64,000 nt of DNA from Anaerovorax odorimutans (GCF_024459955.1 NZ_JANFXK010000004.1:124001-188000); one strand, 5' to 3'. Counted from the first letter of the stretch, positions 42,964 through 52,204 are shown. Translations and numbers: made by a program. The notes: a model not told the origin generated them from the sequence alone.

Positions 42964-43851
42964 CTATAACATCCTCAAATACCCGTCCAGCCTCGCATTC
43001 ACATATCCGGCAAACAGTTTCTCCATCCCATCCGCCTTATGCTTTGCCTGATACTCATCAAAAGCCCTATAATACGCCACCCGGTCCGTAAATTTAATAT
43101 CAATGGGCGGATATCCTGCTTTCATCAGTTCCAGATTTACAAGCAATCGCCCAGTGCGGCCGTTCCCGCCGATAAAGGGGTGAATTCGCTCAAACTCGAT
43201 ATGAAACCTTGCCAGTTTCGAAATGATGTGCCCTGTATTGTTCCGATAGCTTTCCAGCAACTGTTCCATCTTCGGCTGAATCAAATAAGGCTGTGCCGGA
43301 TCATGCTTTACTCCCATAATTCTCACAGGCACTCTCCGGTAAACGCCGCGGTCCTCTCTTTTATCCGCCAGCACAAGATAATGGACCTGCTTGATGATTC
43401 TCTCGGATAAAGGCGCCTGCTTTTTCACCAGCTCCTGCACAAACTGGAAAGCCTCTTTATGACCAACCGCCTCCATATGATCCTTCAGCGGTTTCTGGTC
43501 AATGGTTAAACCACGCAGCACCATATCGGTTTCACGAAGCGTCAGCGTGTTCCCTTCGATTGCATTGGAATTGTAAGTGTACTCCACTACAAACTCTTCT
43601 GTCAGCCGTTCCACTTCTCCCTCCGTCAGTGGCCGTCTGGTATCCAGCTCCGCTTTCTTTCTGTCGATCATCTCCAGCAGACTCTCCGCTGTTTTATAGC
43701 GCCCATCCTCCGGCTTCTCCGCATCTGCCGGTATCATCCAACTGCGTCCCTCACGGGTAACTCCCGGAATTTTCCCCGCCGAACATAGGGCCCGTACTCT
43801 TCTATCTGAAATACCCCATTTTTCCGCAGTTTCTTTTACTGTCATAAACAT
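42964..43851 (-). CDS. Fic-domain protein with N-terminal helix-turn-helix
   Basis: 295 residues. Residues 1-40 form a small DNA-binding-like domain (TVKETAEKWGISDRRVRAL). The inhibitory motif SNAIEG (95-100) precedes the Fic core, so it is of the intramolecularly inhibited type. The Fic motif reads HPFIGGNGRTGR (224-235); the usual acidic residue, which holds magnesium, is Gly. Fic proteins transfer AMP or other groups to target proteins; the Gly may weaken that activity. The start (MFMTVKE) follows GCGAGGTG. Its promoter carries ATTCCG repeats that its own HTH could bind. Confidence 0.88.
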   Translation of the reverse strand: MFMTVKETAEKWGISDRRVRALCSAGKIPGVTREGRSWMIPADAEKPEDGRYKTAESLLEMIDRKKAELDTRRPLTEGEVERLTEEFVVEYTYNSNAIEGNTLTLRETDMVLRGLTIDQKPLKDHMEAVGHKEAFQFVQELVKKQAPLSERIIKQVHYLVLADKREDRGVYRRVPVRIMGVKHDPAQPYLIQPKMEQLLESYRNNTGHIISKLARFHIEFERIHPFIGGNGRTGRLLVNLELMKAGYPPIDIKFTDRVAYYRAFDEYQAKHKADGMEKLFAGYVNARLDGYLRML

Positions 43852-43875
43852 AGATTTGCACCTCGCTTCAAAAGC

Positions 43876-43940
43876 AGTATACCCTCTATTCGGAATAATA
43901 GCAATGCTTGCGGAATGATATTTCCCATTCATCGGAATAA
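43876..43940 (-). promoter_or_regulatory. fic promoter with spaced ATTCCG repeats
   Basis: Minus-strand TTGCTA (43899-43904), 17 bp, TATACT (43876-43881). CGGAATRAT occurs on the plus strand at 43891 (inside the spacer), 43911 and 43933, spaced 20 and 22 bp, i.e. on one face of the helix. This looks like an operator array. Confidence 0.6.
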
Positions 43941-43961
43941 TATAAAAATTTGGCAACCGTA

Positions 43962-44504
43962 TCAAAACTCTGCGGAATAAATCTCCGTATAGGTAAGAAT
44001 TCCTTTGATCCGTTCTGACCGCACCAGGCTGATGCGGTCGATCCGCTGTGTTATCTCCGGCAGCTCTTCATTGACTGTTTCCAACTGAAAGCCGCTGTCC
44101 ATGACCGCACGCCTTGCCAGGGTGACATGCGGGCGAAATTGTTTTCCATCCGGCTGAAAGCCTCTCTGTCGCAGCTGGCAGATAAGCTCTTTTTGCATTT
44201 CTGTCAACTGCTGATTTTCCAGAGCCCCCAGCCAAAAGAGACTCTCCGCTCCCCGGGAAAAACTTCCGATCCGGTTAAAGCGCAGCTCCAAAGCGGAGCA
44301 GTCGATGGTATCCATAGCACACTTTACATCGTATACACGATCCTCCGCCACCTCGCCTAAAAAAGCCAATGTTAAATGCAGATTCTCCCTGCGGGTCAGG
44401 CTTCCCCGTTTCATATATTTTTTCAGGGTACAAGCGATCTTCCGCATTTGCCGTTTCGTTTCTTCGTTAAAATTGACTGCAATGAATAAACGCTGTCCGT
44501 TCAT
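43962..44504 (-). CDS. thpR: RNA 2',3'-cyclic phosphodiesterase (2H family)
   Basis: 180 residues of the LigT/ThpR 2H phosphoesterase family, which opens 2',3'-cyclic phosphates on RNA ends. The two catalytic HxTx motifs are HLTL (H43) and HVTL (H126). The start MNGQRLFIAV is fixed by GGGAGGTG upstream and family alignment. It lies ~110 bp upstream of the fic gene on the same strand, with the fic promoter between; it follows a small ORF by ~47 bp. Confidence 0.93.
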   Translation of the reverse strand: MNGQRLFIAVNFNEETKRQMRKIACTLKKYMKRGSLTRRENLHLTLAFLGEVAEDRVYDVKCAMDTIDCSALELRFNRIGSFSRGAESLFWLGALENQQLTEMQKELICQLRQRGFQPDGKQFRPHVTLARRAVMDSGFQLETVNEELPEITQRIDRISLVRSERIKGILTYTEIYSAEF

Positions 44505-44551
44505 GATAACACCTCCCTTATCATTCTTAATATACCACAGCTCCGCGCCCT

Positions 44552-44794
44552 TCAGGAGGTCTGCGCGGGCCAGTATTCCTGCAGCTCCCGGTAGTCCTGC
44601 CAGCTCAGTCCCGTAATCTGCTCGATCATCGGCCACTCCATGCCCATTCTCCGCATCCGTCTGATTATGGATATTCTGGCCTCGATGCGCCCTTCCCGGT
44701 AGCCTGCGCGGAAAGTCTCCTGTCTGATTTCCGTAAGCATGGATTCTATCTCAGTCCTTGGATCATTCTTTTGCTGCATGTGCTCCATTTCCAT
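44552..44794 (-). CDS. Short protein resembling the tail of Rpn/transposase-like nucleases
   Basis: About 80 residues (MEMEHMQQKND onward, behind GGAGGGAG). A charged N-terminal helix (EIESMLTEIRQETFRAGYREGR) leads into RMRRMGMEWPMIEQITGLSW, which recalls the C-terminal tail of Rpn/PD-(D/E)XK recombination nucleases. The nuclease domain itself is absent, so it may be a remnant, though ribosome site and composition suggest it is still translated. Confidence 0.45.
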   Translation of the reverse strand: MEMEHMQQKNDPRTEIESMLTEIRQETFRAGYREGRIEARISIIRRMRRMGMEWPMIEQITGLSWQDYRELQEYWPAQTS

Positions 44795-44967
44795 TGCCGC
44801 TTCTCCCTCCATGTAATATTTTTACATTTACATTCTTTTCCATATCATAACGTGCCTTTGCCCTTTTGTCAACCATATTTTTCCATTATTTAGTTATCTT
44901 TTCGTTTATGTCTTTCACAGGCTTTCTCTGCTGTGGTATAATAGGCTCCAAGAGAAGGGGGATTTTT

Positions 44968-45801
44968 ATGGATTTGTCCGTTTACGAGCTTGCAGCTTTC
45001 TTTTTTATATATGGCTTTCTGGGGTGGTGCACGGAAGTATGCTTTCAGGCTCTGAGCAAAGGGAAATTAGTCAATCGGGGCTTTCTCAACGGAGCGATAT
45101 GCCCGATTTACGGCGTGGGAGTGGTCAGCGTGGTCTGGCTTTTGGAGCCTCTGGCTTCCCACGGACTGGCTCTGTTTTTCGCATCCATTGTTCTCTGTTC
45201 TTTACTGGAATGGATCACCGGCTTTGTCCTGGAAAAGCTTTTTCACCAAAAATGGTGGGACTACTCAGATGAACCGTTCAATATCGGAGGTTACATCTGT
45301 CCCCGCTTTTCCATCATGTGGGGGTTCGCATGTGTGTTCGTTGTATATATTGTTCACCCAACCATCGCCTGGCTGGCATCCCTGGTTCCGCACACATTAG
45401 GGATTGTGCTCCTGTCCCTCCTGGGCGCGGCCTTTATCACGGACTGCGCCGCAACTGTCAAGACTATGATCGGCTTCAACCGGGAGCTGAGGCGAATCGA
45501 CGAGGGCGCAGCCAAACTAAAAGAGATTTCCGACGACCTTACCGAGGCTCTCTACGAAGGAGCGGTCAGGGCCAGGGAAGAGGCGGAAAAGGCCAGGGAA
45601 GAAACCGAAGAATTCAAGGCCAAGGTATCCGCAGAAAAGGCCCAGCTGGAAATTCGCAGAAAAGAATTGGAGAAAAAGCTTACTTACGGGCAGCGCAGAT
45701 TGCTGAAAGCTTTTCCCGGCGTGAAATCCACCAGGCACATCGAGGCTATGGAAGAAATGAAGCGCCGGCTTGATGAATATATAAAAACAAATAGGAGATA
45801 A
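44968..45801 (+). CDS. CmpB-type putative ABC transporter membrane protein with coiled coil
   Basis: 277 residues. Residues 1-170 hold about five membrane helices and the family phrases FFIYGFLGWCTEVCFQAL, NRGFLNGAICPIYG and EWITGFVLEKLFHQKWWDYS, typical of the ABC_trans_CmpB family. Residues ~185-265 are a long charged coiled coil (EEAEKAREETEEFKAKV). The name is historic; transport by these proteins is unproven and no ATPase is nearby. The start MDLSVYEL follows AGAAGGGGGA. It lies 5 bp before the next membrane gene, forming a two-gene unit. Confidence 0.82.
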   Translation: MDLSVYELAAFFFIYGFLGWCTEVCFQALSKGKLVNRGFLNGAICPIYGVGVVSVVWLLEPLASHGLALFFASIVLCSLLEWITGFVLEKLFHQKWWDYSDEPFNIGGYICPRFSIMWGFACVFVVYIVHPTIAWLASLVPHTLGIVLLSLLGAAFITDCAATVKTMIGFNRELRRIDEGAAKLKEISDDLTEALYEGAVRAREEAEKAREETEEFKAKVSAEKAQLEIRRKELEKKLTYGQRRLLKAFPGVKSTRHIEAMEEMKRRLDEYIKTNRR

Positions 45802-45806
45802 ACATT

Positions 45807-46673
45807 ATGAAAGTATTAAAAGTATTTGTGGCGTTGATCGTATCGTTCCTGCTCCTCTGCACGCAGGGACTGTTGATGGGAGCATTCGCCTGCGACCGCT
45901 CGTTTTCTGCGGGTTCTGTGACAAAGGCTATTCAGGAGACCAATTTCACCAAAGAAATCTATGAACAGGCTCTGGCCGCTTCCGATCAGGACGCGGACAA
46001 AAAAGTCCAGAGCTTCCTCCTGCAGGCGATGGGGACCGACACCGCAACAAACGCCATCGGCCAATACGCTTCATCCGCGATTAATTCCGTCCTGTACGGA
46101 GAGCAGTTCAGTCAATTTACGTTGGAAGATCTCAATCGACTGGCGGAGGACAGTCTGAACGAATTGTCTTCACAGACCGGCGTCGCCATTTCCGACAGTC
46201 AGAAGGAACAGGTGCTAAAATATGTAAATAAAAATGGCCCCGAGATCGTAAACGAGATCAACAACACCCTCCCGGTCCTGGAAGACGATTCAACCATGGG
46301 CAGCAGTGAGCTGGCAGCCATTTCTCAGGTGCAGACTTTCCTGGGGACGCCTATACGAATAGCCCTCTGTGCCGTTTGTCTGATTTTAGGAATTATTTTG
46401 ATTGCTCTGTTCTGGGGCAGCAAGCTGGGCTATATCTGGTGGGCTTTCGTCAGCTTTATTCTGGGCTCCGTATTCCTGCTTCTGGGGACCTCCAGCAACA
46501 TGCTCAGCAGCTACATTCAGGACACCGGAGAAGGTACCACCTTTTCTCTGCTCCTTACCGGAATGTTCACACGGGGGTTCACCTTTGTGGGCGTCGCCTC
46601 CCTGGTTCTGATGGCAGTTCTCATCGTACTCTGCCTTGTGGGCAGGAGCGTTTCCAAAAGACGCGCCGCCTGA
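45807..46673 (+). CDS. Membrane protein of unknown function
   Basis: 288 residues. A signal-anchor helix (5-28) is followed by an extracellular, helical domain of about 150 residues with few hydrophobic stretches (DRSFSAGSVTKAIQETNF to VLEDDSTMGSSE), then three membrane helices (about 182-202, 208-228, 252-280) and a basic tail SKRRAA. I do not recognise the family. The layout suggests a surface-exposed sensor or structural protein. It is coupled with the CmpB-type gene. Confidence 0.7.
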   Translation: MKVLKVFVALIVSFLLLCTQGLLMGAFACDRSFSAGSVTKAIQETNFTKEIYEQALAASDQDADKKVQSFLLQAMGTDTATNAIGQYASSAINSVLYGEQFSQFTLEDLNRLAEDSLNELSSQTGVAISDSQKEQVLKYVNKNGPEIVNEINNTLPVLEDDSTMGSSELAAISQVQTFLGTPIRIALCAVCLILGIILIALFWGSKLGYIWWAFVSFILGSVFLLLGTSSNMLSSYIQDTGEGTTFSLLLTGMFTRGFTFVGVASLVLMAVLIVLCLVGRSVSKRRAA

Positions 46674-46716
46674 TCGGCAGGAGCGCTCAAAACCGGATAC
46701 AATACAGCGTAATACA

Positions 46717-46762
46717 AAAAGATACGGCGCAGCCCCTTGATTGGAACCGCGCCGTATCTTTT
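46717..46762. terminator. Bidirectional terminator
   Basis: Perfect 14-bp stem (46717-46730 and 46749-46762, GATACGGCGC flanked by A4/T4) with an 18-nt loop, between a plus-strand and a minus-strand gene that converge. It can serve both. Confidence 0.85.
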
Positions 46763-46771
46763 GCATTGTCC

Positions 46772-47254
46772 TTACTTTACCATATATGCATCGTAAACGA
46801 TCGTCTGCATGTCCTTTATGCCGATCACGGCGAAGCAGCAGGCCGCGTTGAGCCACTGATACCGCGGATCGCCGGTCTCGAACAGCAGGTGCTGACGAAA
46901 ATAGTAGTCGTCCGGGTCCACATACTCACCCCGCTCCATTGCCGCGTCCTGCTCCGGCTTTATCGCCGCCCGCCCGACGGTGGACAGAGAAATCAGTGCG
47001 CCATCGTCAGTTTTCAAAAGATAGCGGGTATCCACGCAGTTGAGATAGCTGGGATACATCAGATTCCAGTCCGCACCGAAATCCAGCACCTGACCCCGCA
47101 GCTTTTCACCCTCGAACCTTCCTCCGGAAATGGGACAGATGACCAGATCGCCCCTGCCCACATCGCCCACCTTATACTCTTCTTTGTGAAGCGTTACTTC
47201 GATATAAAACAAATGCTCCAGCGCTGCCTCCGGCAGCTTCATACGTTCTTTCAT
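46772..47254 (-). CDS. DUF3237 family protein
   Basis: 160 residues, a small beta-barrel-type protein of the DUF3237 family: LEHLFYIEVTLHK, GRGDLVICPISGGRFEGEKL, VLDFGADWNLMYP, YLLKTDDGALISLSTVGRA, and the C-terminal YQWLNAACCFAVIG. DUF3237 genes often occur with catabolic enzymes, but no reaction is established. It overlaps the amidohydrolase gene by 4 bp and is last of the cluster. A role on the product of the amidohydrolases is inference. Confidence 0.85.
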   Translation of the reverse strand: MKERMKLPEAALEHLFYIEVTLHKEEYKVGDVGRGDLVICPISGGRFEGEKLRGQVLDFGADWNLMYPSYLNCVDTRYLLKTDDGALISLSTVGRAAIKPEQDAAMERGEYVDPDDYYFRQHLLFETGDPRYQWLNAACCFAVIGIKDMQTIVYDAYMVK

Positions 47255-48981
47255 ATCACACCTCCCTGATGGGAATCTGTATTTCCGTCAGATAATCTTC
47301 CCCAGATCACCTCTCCTTCAAAAACAACGGAATGGAATTCAATATCCTTGATCTTCCCCGGCTCCACGGAAAACGGATTTTCTGAAACAATGCAGAGATT
47401 AGCCAGCTTGCCGGGTTTCAGACTGCCCATGATTTCCTCCCAGTGAAGCTGCTCTGCCCCGGCAATTGTGTAACCCCTGAGCAGCACCTCCAAAGACAGA
47501 CGCCCGTTTTCCGGCGGCCGCACGCTGCCGGGATAAACCTCAGGGTCCAGCGGGAACTGCGGATCAATCCGGGTATTGGCCACCTGTATGCCGAAAAACG
47601 GATTGGCCCGGTCCAGCTCATAATAGGTTATCACATCGCTGGAAAACGCCACCTGTGTTCCCGCGGCCAGCATAGGATTGAATTGATACATATTGTTCCA
47701 CTTTTCTTCGGAGATAAAGTGCTTGGCATCATCGCCAAAGTAGCCGCCGGACCAATGGCAGCTCCAATTAACGCGGATGCCCAGCTGAGCGGGCTTTTCC
47801 ATATCCGCCGGGTCCACCAACTCGCAGTGGGCGAATACAATCTGGGAAACCCACTCCTTTCCCCGGGCCGCCGCTTCCTTTTTTGCCGCCGCTGCAGCCT
47901 TCCAGCCGGTGCGGAAGGCCCGGTCCCCTACAATATGCAGGTGCACATCCAGCCCTTCCTCATTACAGAGCAGAAAGCAGCGCTTCAGCTCTTCCTCCTC
48001 CATCTTGATTTCCCCGTAATTGGCTTCCGAAGGGTCGTTGATATGCGGCTCCAGATAGGCGCCGTTTCCCGACTCATTGGTCCCATCTAAAAACAGCTTC
48101 ATGGTCTGCAGTTTGATATGACGGCTGCCATATTTCCTTTGATACTCCCGCAGAACGGCAATTTTTTCCGGCAGATCGGCAAAAGACCGGAAGCGCACCG
48201 CTCCGTCATAATACAGCTTCAGCCTGCCCCCATCGTCCATAGCCCGGAGCACGCTCAGCTGCTCCTCACTTTCAACGACGGCATCGAACAGCGCCGTAAT
48301 TCCGTTCTCTTTAAAAAAATTCAGAACTGTTCCCAGGGACTTCTCCGTAATTTCTTCCGGCGGTTTCCAGCCGATTTTTTCATACATTTTATCTGCAAAG
48401 GACATCCAGGCCCTTTCCTTTACCCAGCCGGTAGGATTGCCCTCTTCATCGCGCACAAACATTTCCAGACCGGGTACCGGGTCCGGCGTACGCGCATCCA
48501 CCTCCATCAGCTCCAGCATTTTAGAGTTGACCCAGTGCATGTGGTCGCCAAAGTCCTGGCAGAGACACGGCCGGTCGCTGACTGCCGTGTCCAAAAGCTC
48601 TTTTGTCGGCCCGTCCGCACTGAACATATTGGTCGGATAATATTCGAAATAGAGGAACGGGATCTCTTCTTTCGGGTGATCGGCTGCGTAGGCTTTGATA
48701 TATGCCAAGAGTTCCCCGGCCCGCTCAAACATGGGGACTTTGATGTGCCAGTTGCTCATGGCCACTGCTGCCGGATGGATGTGGCTGTCGATAAATCCCG
48801 GCAGAACAAACTTCCCGCCCAGATCGACAATCCGGGCCTCTTCACCGACTAGCCGGCCCCACTCCTTGGGATCGTCCTTTCCCACATAGATCAGCCGTTC
48901 ATTCTCATAGGCAACGGCCTCCGCATACGGCTGCTCTTCCTCTGCAGTAAACACCTGCGCATTTCTCAGTAACGTAATCAT
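47251..48981 (-). CDS. Amidohydrolase, YtcJ type (first of pair)
   Basis: 576 residues, amidohydrolase superfamily (amidohydro_3). Small beta-sandwich at both ends and a TIM barrel between; metal ligands are HIH (H67, H69) in GFIDSHIHP, HLHIVGDRAF, IVFAHCEL and SSDVITYY. Relatives cleave C-N bonds in cyclic amides, N-acyl amino acids or formamides; the substrate here is unknown. Start overlaps the upstream amidohydrolase by 4 bp. The two share the fold but differ enough in length and motifs to suggest different steps. Confidence 0.88.
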   Translation of the reverse strand: MITLLRNAQVFTAEEEQPYAEAVAYENERLIYVGKDDPKEWGRLVGEEARIVDLGGKFVLPGFIDSHIHPAAVAMSNWHIKVPMFERAGELLAYIKAYAADHPKEEIPFLYFEYYPTNMFSADGPTKELLDTAVSDRPCLCQDFGDHMHWVNSKMLELMEVDARTPDPVPGLEMFVRDEEGNPTGWVKERAWMSFADKMYEKIGWKPPEEITEKSLGTVLNFFKENGITALFDAVVESEEQLSVLRAMDDGGRLKLYYDGAVRFRSFADLPEKIAVLREYQRKYGSRHIKLQTMKLFLDGTNESGNGAYLEPHINDPSEANYGEIKMEEEELKRCFLLCNEEGLDVHLHIVGDRAFRTGWKAAAAAKKEAAARGKEWVSQIVFAHCELVDPADMEKPAQLGIRVNWSCHWSGGYFGDDAKHFISEEKWNNMYQFNPMLAAGTQVAFSSDVITYYELDRANPFFGIQVANTRIDPQFPLDPEVYPGSVRPPENGRLSLEVLLRGYTIAGAEQLHWEEIMGSLKPGKLANLCIVSENPFSVEPGKIKDIEFHSVVFEGEVIWGRLSDGNTDSHQGGVI

Positions 48982-50699
48982 AGCGAATAAACCTCTCTGC
49001 CTTTAAAAAATGTCTTTTCTGCTTTCAGCGTTTCAATTTCCTCTTTCCTGACATCTGTGATCCGTTTATCCAGTAGGACAAAATCCGCCGATTTCCCTTT
49101 TTCCAGCGACCCGGTCCGCTCATCCAGAAAACACTGATAGGCGCTGGAAATACTGTATCCTTCTATCATATCGTCTAATGACACTTTTTCTTTTTCCGCG
49201 CCCAGAGAAATCCCTTTATATTTTTGATATTCCGGATGAGCCGGTGTGATTTCTCTGGTCATGCCTGTCTGTATTCCGATAAAGGGACTGGGCGGGATGG
49301 TGACCGGAAAGTCGGTGCCGCAGCTGATCCGGCAGCCGGAAGCTCTCAGCGAGCCGAAGGGATACGTCCTGTGTATCCGCTCCTCACCCAGCATGGCTGC
49401 CCCCGCTTCCTCGCTCATGCTGTCGGCGATGGCCCACATGGGCTGTATGGCGGCGATGATGCCCAGCTCTCCCATCCTGCGGATGTCCGCTTCGTCAGCC
49501 AGCATGATATGGGTAATGGTATGGCGGTTCTTTCGGATATCGTTAAACCCGGCCGCGTATTCAAACGCATCCAGGGCCATGCGGACGGCCCCATCAGTCA
49601 TACAGTGAAGATGAATCTGCAGTCCGGCGCTGTCCAGTTTGAGAAAATATTCGTTTAGTTCCTCCTGAGTCCACTGGGCATAGCCCCGGTAGCCCTCTTC
49701 CATGCCGATGCTCTCCAGCCATTCCTTTTCAAAAGGCTCATTGAGGAAAAATGTCAGGCCCGACCCGTCGATAAAGAATTTGACCGTCCTGATGGTAAAT
49801 CCGTCGGAACAGTACCTGTCTTTCTCCGCGATGATAGTGTCAAATTGTTCGGCAGGAAGGGACGGGTCCGCGTAAAAGGAGGATCTCACCCGCAGGTTCA
49901 GCGCCCCTTCCTGTTCCAGCTCCATGTAAGCTTTCCTGGCGTTTTCGCTGCAATAGGCATCGAAGATCAGTGTATTGCCGTAGAGACTGCCGAACTTAGT
50001 CTGGTAGTATTTGATTCCCTCTTTATATTCCTCGACCGAATAGTCGGCCCCGGGCAAATTGCGAAGCAGCAGATCGATGGCCGTCGTTTCCTGAAAAATT
50101 CCGGAGGGGTTGCCTATGGGCCCTCTTTCCACAACGCCGTTGCGTGGCGACGGAGTGTCCTTTGTAATTCCGGCCAGCTCCAGGGCCTTGCTGTTAACCC
50201 AGAGATAGTGGTGGTCAAAGGAGCGGAGGATTACCGGAATGTCCGGGCAGACTGCATCGATATCCGCAGCCATAGGCTGCCCCATAGGATCGGAAACAAA
50301 CAGAGTCGGATTCCAGCCCGACCCCCGGACAATTGCCACATCCCCATTGTTTTCCACATAAGCCTTAATTTTTTCCTGATATTCCCGGATGTAATCGTCC
50401 CGGGTCTTATCCGGCGTGAATTCCACACCTCTGAGATCAAAATCAAAGATCAGTTCTGCGGTCATGGACGCATGGAGATGGGAATCAGCCAGACCCGGCA
50501 GCACCGTCTTTCCTTCCAGATCGAGGATTTTCGTTTTTTCAGCGATCAGCGGTTTCATGTCCTCATTGGTACCCAAAGCCAGAATGGTTTCTCCTGAGAC
50601 TGCCATGGCCTCGTATTCCACCCGCTTTCCGCTGCTATTAATGGAGTAAATTTGTCCGCCCCGCAAAATCAGATCCGCCGTATTGTTTTGTGAAAACAT
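48978..50699 (-). CDS. Amidohydrolase, YtcJ type (second of pair)
   Basis: 573 residues. Metal-site elements: GLADSHLHAS (H74, H76), LQIHLHCMTDGAVRMAL, HTITHIMLADEADI and SCGTDFPVT. The segment GSGLTFFLNEPFEKEW is in the position where YtcJ relatives carry a metal-bridging lysine region. It is predicted cytoplasmic. It follows the MFS carrier by 15 bp and is coupled to the next amidohydrolase, so the imported compound is probably the substrate of one or both. Confidence 0.88.
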   Translation of the reverse strand: MFSQNNTADLILRGGQIYSINSSGKRVEYEAMAVSGETILALGTNEDMKPLIAEKTKILDLEGKTVLPGLADSHLHASMTAELIFDFDLRGVEFTPDKTRDDYIREYQEKIKAYVENNGDVAIVRGSGWNPTLFVSDPMGQPMAADIDAVCPDIPVILRSFDHHYLWVNSKALELAGITKDTPSPRNGVVERGPIGNPSGIFQETTAIDLLLRNLPGADYSVEEYKEGIKYYQTKFGSLYGNTLIFDAYCSENARKAYMELEQEGALNLRVRSSFYADPSLPAEQFDTIIAEKDRYCSDGFTIRTVKFFIDGSGLTFFLNEPFEKEWLESIGMEEGYRGYAQWTQEELNEYFLKLDSAGLQIHLHCMTDGAVRMALDAFEYAAGFNDIRKNRHTITHIMLADEADIRRMGELGIIAAIQPMWAIADSMSEEAGAAMLGEERIHRTYPFGSLRASGCRISCGTDFPVTIPPSPFIGIQTGMTREITPAHPEYQKYKGISLGAEKEKVSLDDMIEGYSISSAYQCFLDERTGSLEKGKSADFVLLDKRITDVRKEEIETLKAEKTFFKGREVYSL

Positions 50700-50714
50700 A
50701 GTGATCCCCTCTTT

Positions 50715-51989
50715 CTACTGTTCCTTCAGTTCTGTGTATTTTCTCTTGGAAGATGTGCAGATACCTCTGATAATGGCTACCACAACCAGCACGCCTGTCA
50801 TAATCAGCCAAGGTATGTGATATGCGCCAAAGGTCTGATACAGTACGCCTACTGCTGTGGCTCCGATGGCACCGCCGATGCCGACAAATACATTGACGTA
50901 TCCAATCAGCCTTCCCAGTTCTTTTTCTCCGTACATATGGCTCATCATCAAAGGCGAGATGATGTTGATGGCCGGAACGCCGAACATATATCCGATCATG
51001 AAAACCGGGGTGCCCCAGGCCGCTGTACCAGTATAGGCCAGGCCAAACACAGCCAGAGCGAAGAAAAGCGCAGTCCCCGCAGCTGCTACCGACAGTCTGA
51101 ACTTATCGCAAATTATACCGATGATCGGTCCTGTAACAATCATGACTAAAGACATGGTTGAAATGAGCGCGGTAGCCTTTGTCTGTGAAATGCCTCCGAT
51201 TACCATGGTGGCGATGCCGTGCTGCAGAATTGAACTGGATACAATAACAGCCAGAGTGCAGGATATGAAGGCCAGCCAGGTGATGGGCTTTTTCAGTGCG
51301 GCCGCAAATCCGATTCCCGACACTTCCCCCTGCTGCATAGCTGCCATTTCGCTTTCATCCAGATCTCCCACTCGCTTGATTCCCTTCTGCGCCGGGCTCC
51401 ATACGACAGCCTTGAAAGCAATCAGCACACAGATCGCAACGCATACCGCCAGGATCACGTACCCGGTTCTCCATCCATAGGAAAGAATCACATAGTTCAA
51501 AGCATTCATCAGAATTACGGTAATGATGGACATGATGGCCAGGAAAATACTCATAGCTCTTCCTCTGGCTTTCTCGCCAAACCAGTTGCTCACCAGAATC
51601 TGACACGGGGTCATGGTGAAGGCGCCGAAGCAAAAGCCCTGGGGAATCGCAAAAATGTAAAACCACATCAGAGATTTCGCCATGGCAAACCCGATAAAGG
51701 AAACGATTCCCAGAATCCCTGCAACGATCATGATTTTTTTAATGTTCCTTTCGTTGAGATATTTGGAAATGAACAGCAAAGTCACGATGTTTGTCAGGGA
51801 CATGATGGTTATGTAGAAAGAATAACCTGCTACCGGCAGACCCAGCGACTGGGTGACCGGCATCAGAAATACGCCTGTAACCGAGACAATGCCGCTGTAG
51901 ACCAGCCCGCAGAAGATGGCTGCCGCCAGGACAATCCACCATCCGAAGTAAAATTTTCCGTTTTCATCGCGGAATGTAAATGATTTCAT
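50715..51989 (-). CDS. Major facilitator transporter (OFA-like)
   Basis: 424 residues, twelve predicted helices. The N terminus YFGWWIVLAAAIFCG and helix 2-3 loop KYLNERNIKKIMIVAG, FTMTPCQILVSNWFGEKARGRA are like oxalate/formate-type and monocarboxylate MFS carriers. An AGGAGG site precedes the ATG. First gene of the amidohydrolase cluster, so it likely brings in the substrate. An AAAATAC-A-GTATTTT palindrome lies in its promoter region. Confidence 0.87.
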   Translation of the reverse strand: MKSFTFRDENGKFYFGWWIVLAAAIFCGLVYSGIVSVTGVFLMPVTQSLGLPVAGYSFYITIMSLTNIVTLLFISKYLNERNIKKIMIVAGILGIVSFIGFAMAKSLMWFYIFAIPQGFCFGAFTMTPCQILVSNWFGEKARGRAMSIFLAIMSIITVILMNALNYVILSYGWRTGYVILAVCVAICVLIAFKAVVWSPAQKGIKRVGDLDESEMAAMQQGEVSGIGFAAALKKPITWLAFISCTLAVIVSSSILQHGIATMVIGGISQTKATALISTMSLVMIVTGPIIGIICDKFRLSVAAAGTALFFALAVFGLAYTGTAAWGTPVFMIGYMFGVPAINIISPLMMSHMYGEKELGRLIGYVNVFVGIGGAIGATAVGVLYQTFGAYHIPWLIMTGVLVVVAIIRGICTSSKRKYTELKEQ

Positions 51990-52054
51990 AAGACTACCTC
52001 CTTGGCCTGAAAATAAAATGATATTAATTGAATCTTTTAAAAGTTCACACTTAT

Positions 52055-52069
52055 AAAATACAGTATTTT
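52055..52069 (-). promoter_or_regulatory. Palindrome in MFS promoter region
   Basis: A perfect 7-bp inverted repeat around one base (AAAATAC-A-GTATTTT), about 65 bp before the MFS ATG, overlapping weak hexamers TTGTAA and TATTTT on the minus strand. A likely operator; the regulator is unknown. Confidence 0.4.
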
Positions 52070-52119
52070 CTGAAATTTACAATTCAATTTTTGGGGTATT
52101 TTTATGTTTAAATAACACG

Positions 52120-52151
52120 AAAAAAGCCCCATCCACTAAAGTGGACAGGGC
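52120..52151 (-). terminator. Terminator of the sodium:solute symporter gene
   Basis: Minus-strand stem of 12 bp (52126-52137 with 52140-52151, including G-U pairs) followed by U6 (A run 52120-52125). It lies ~55 bp after the symporter stop and separates it from the MFS operon. Confidence 0.8.
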
Positions 52152-52204
52152 CATCTTCCAAAGAAACAGTTTATTTTTGTAATTCCATACTGCGCCGTGC
52201 TTCC

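Noticed and set aside
44552-44794. Complete Rpn-type nuclease
   Set aside because: Only a tail-like segment is present; the catalytic PD-(D/E)XK domain is absent on this strand in the flanking DNA.
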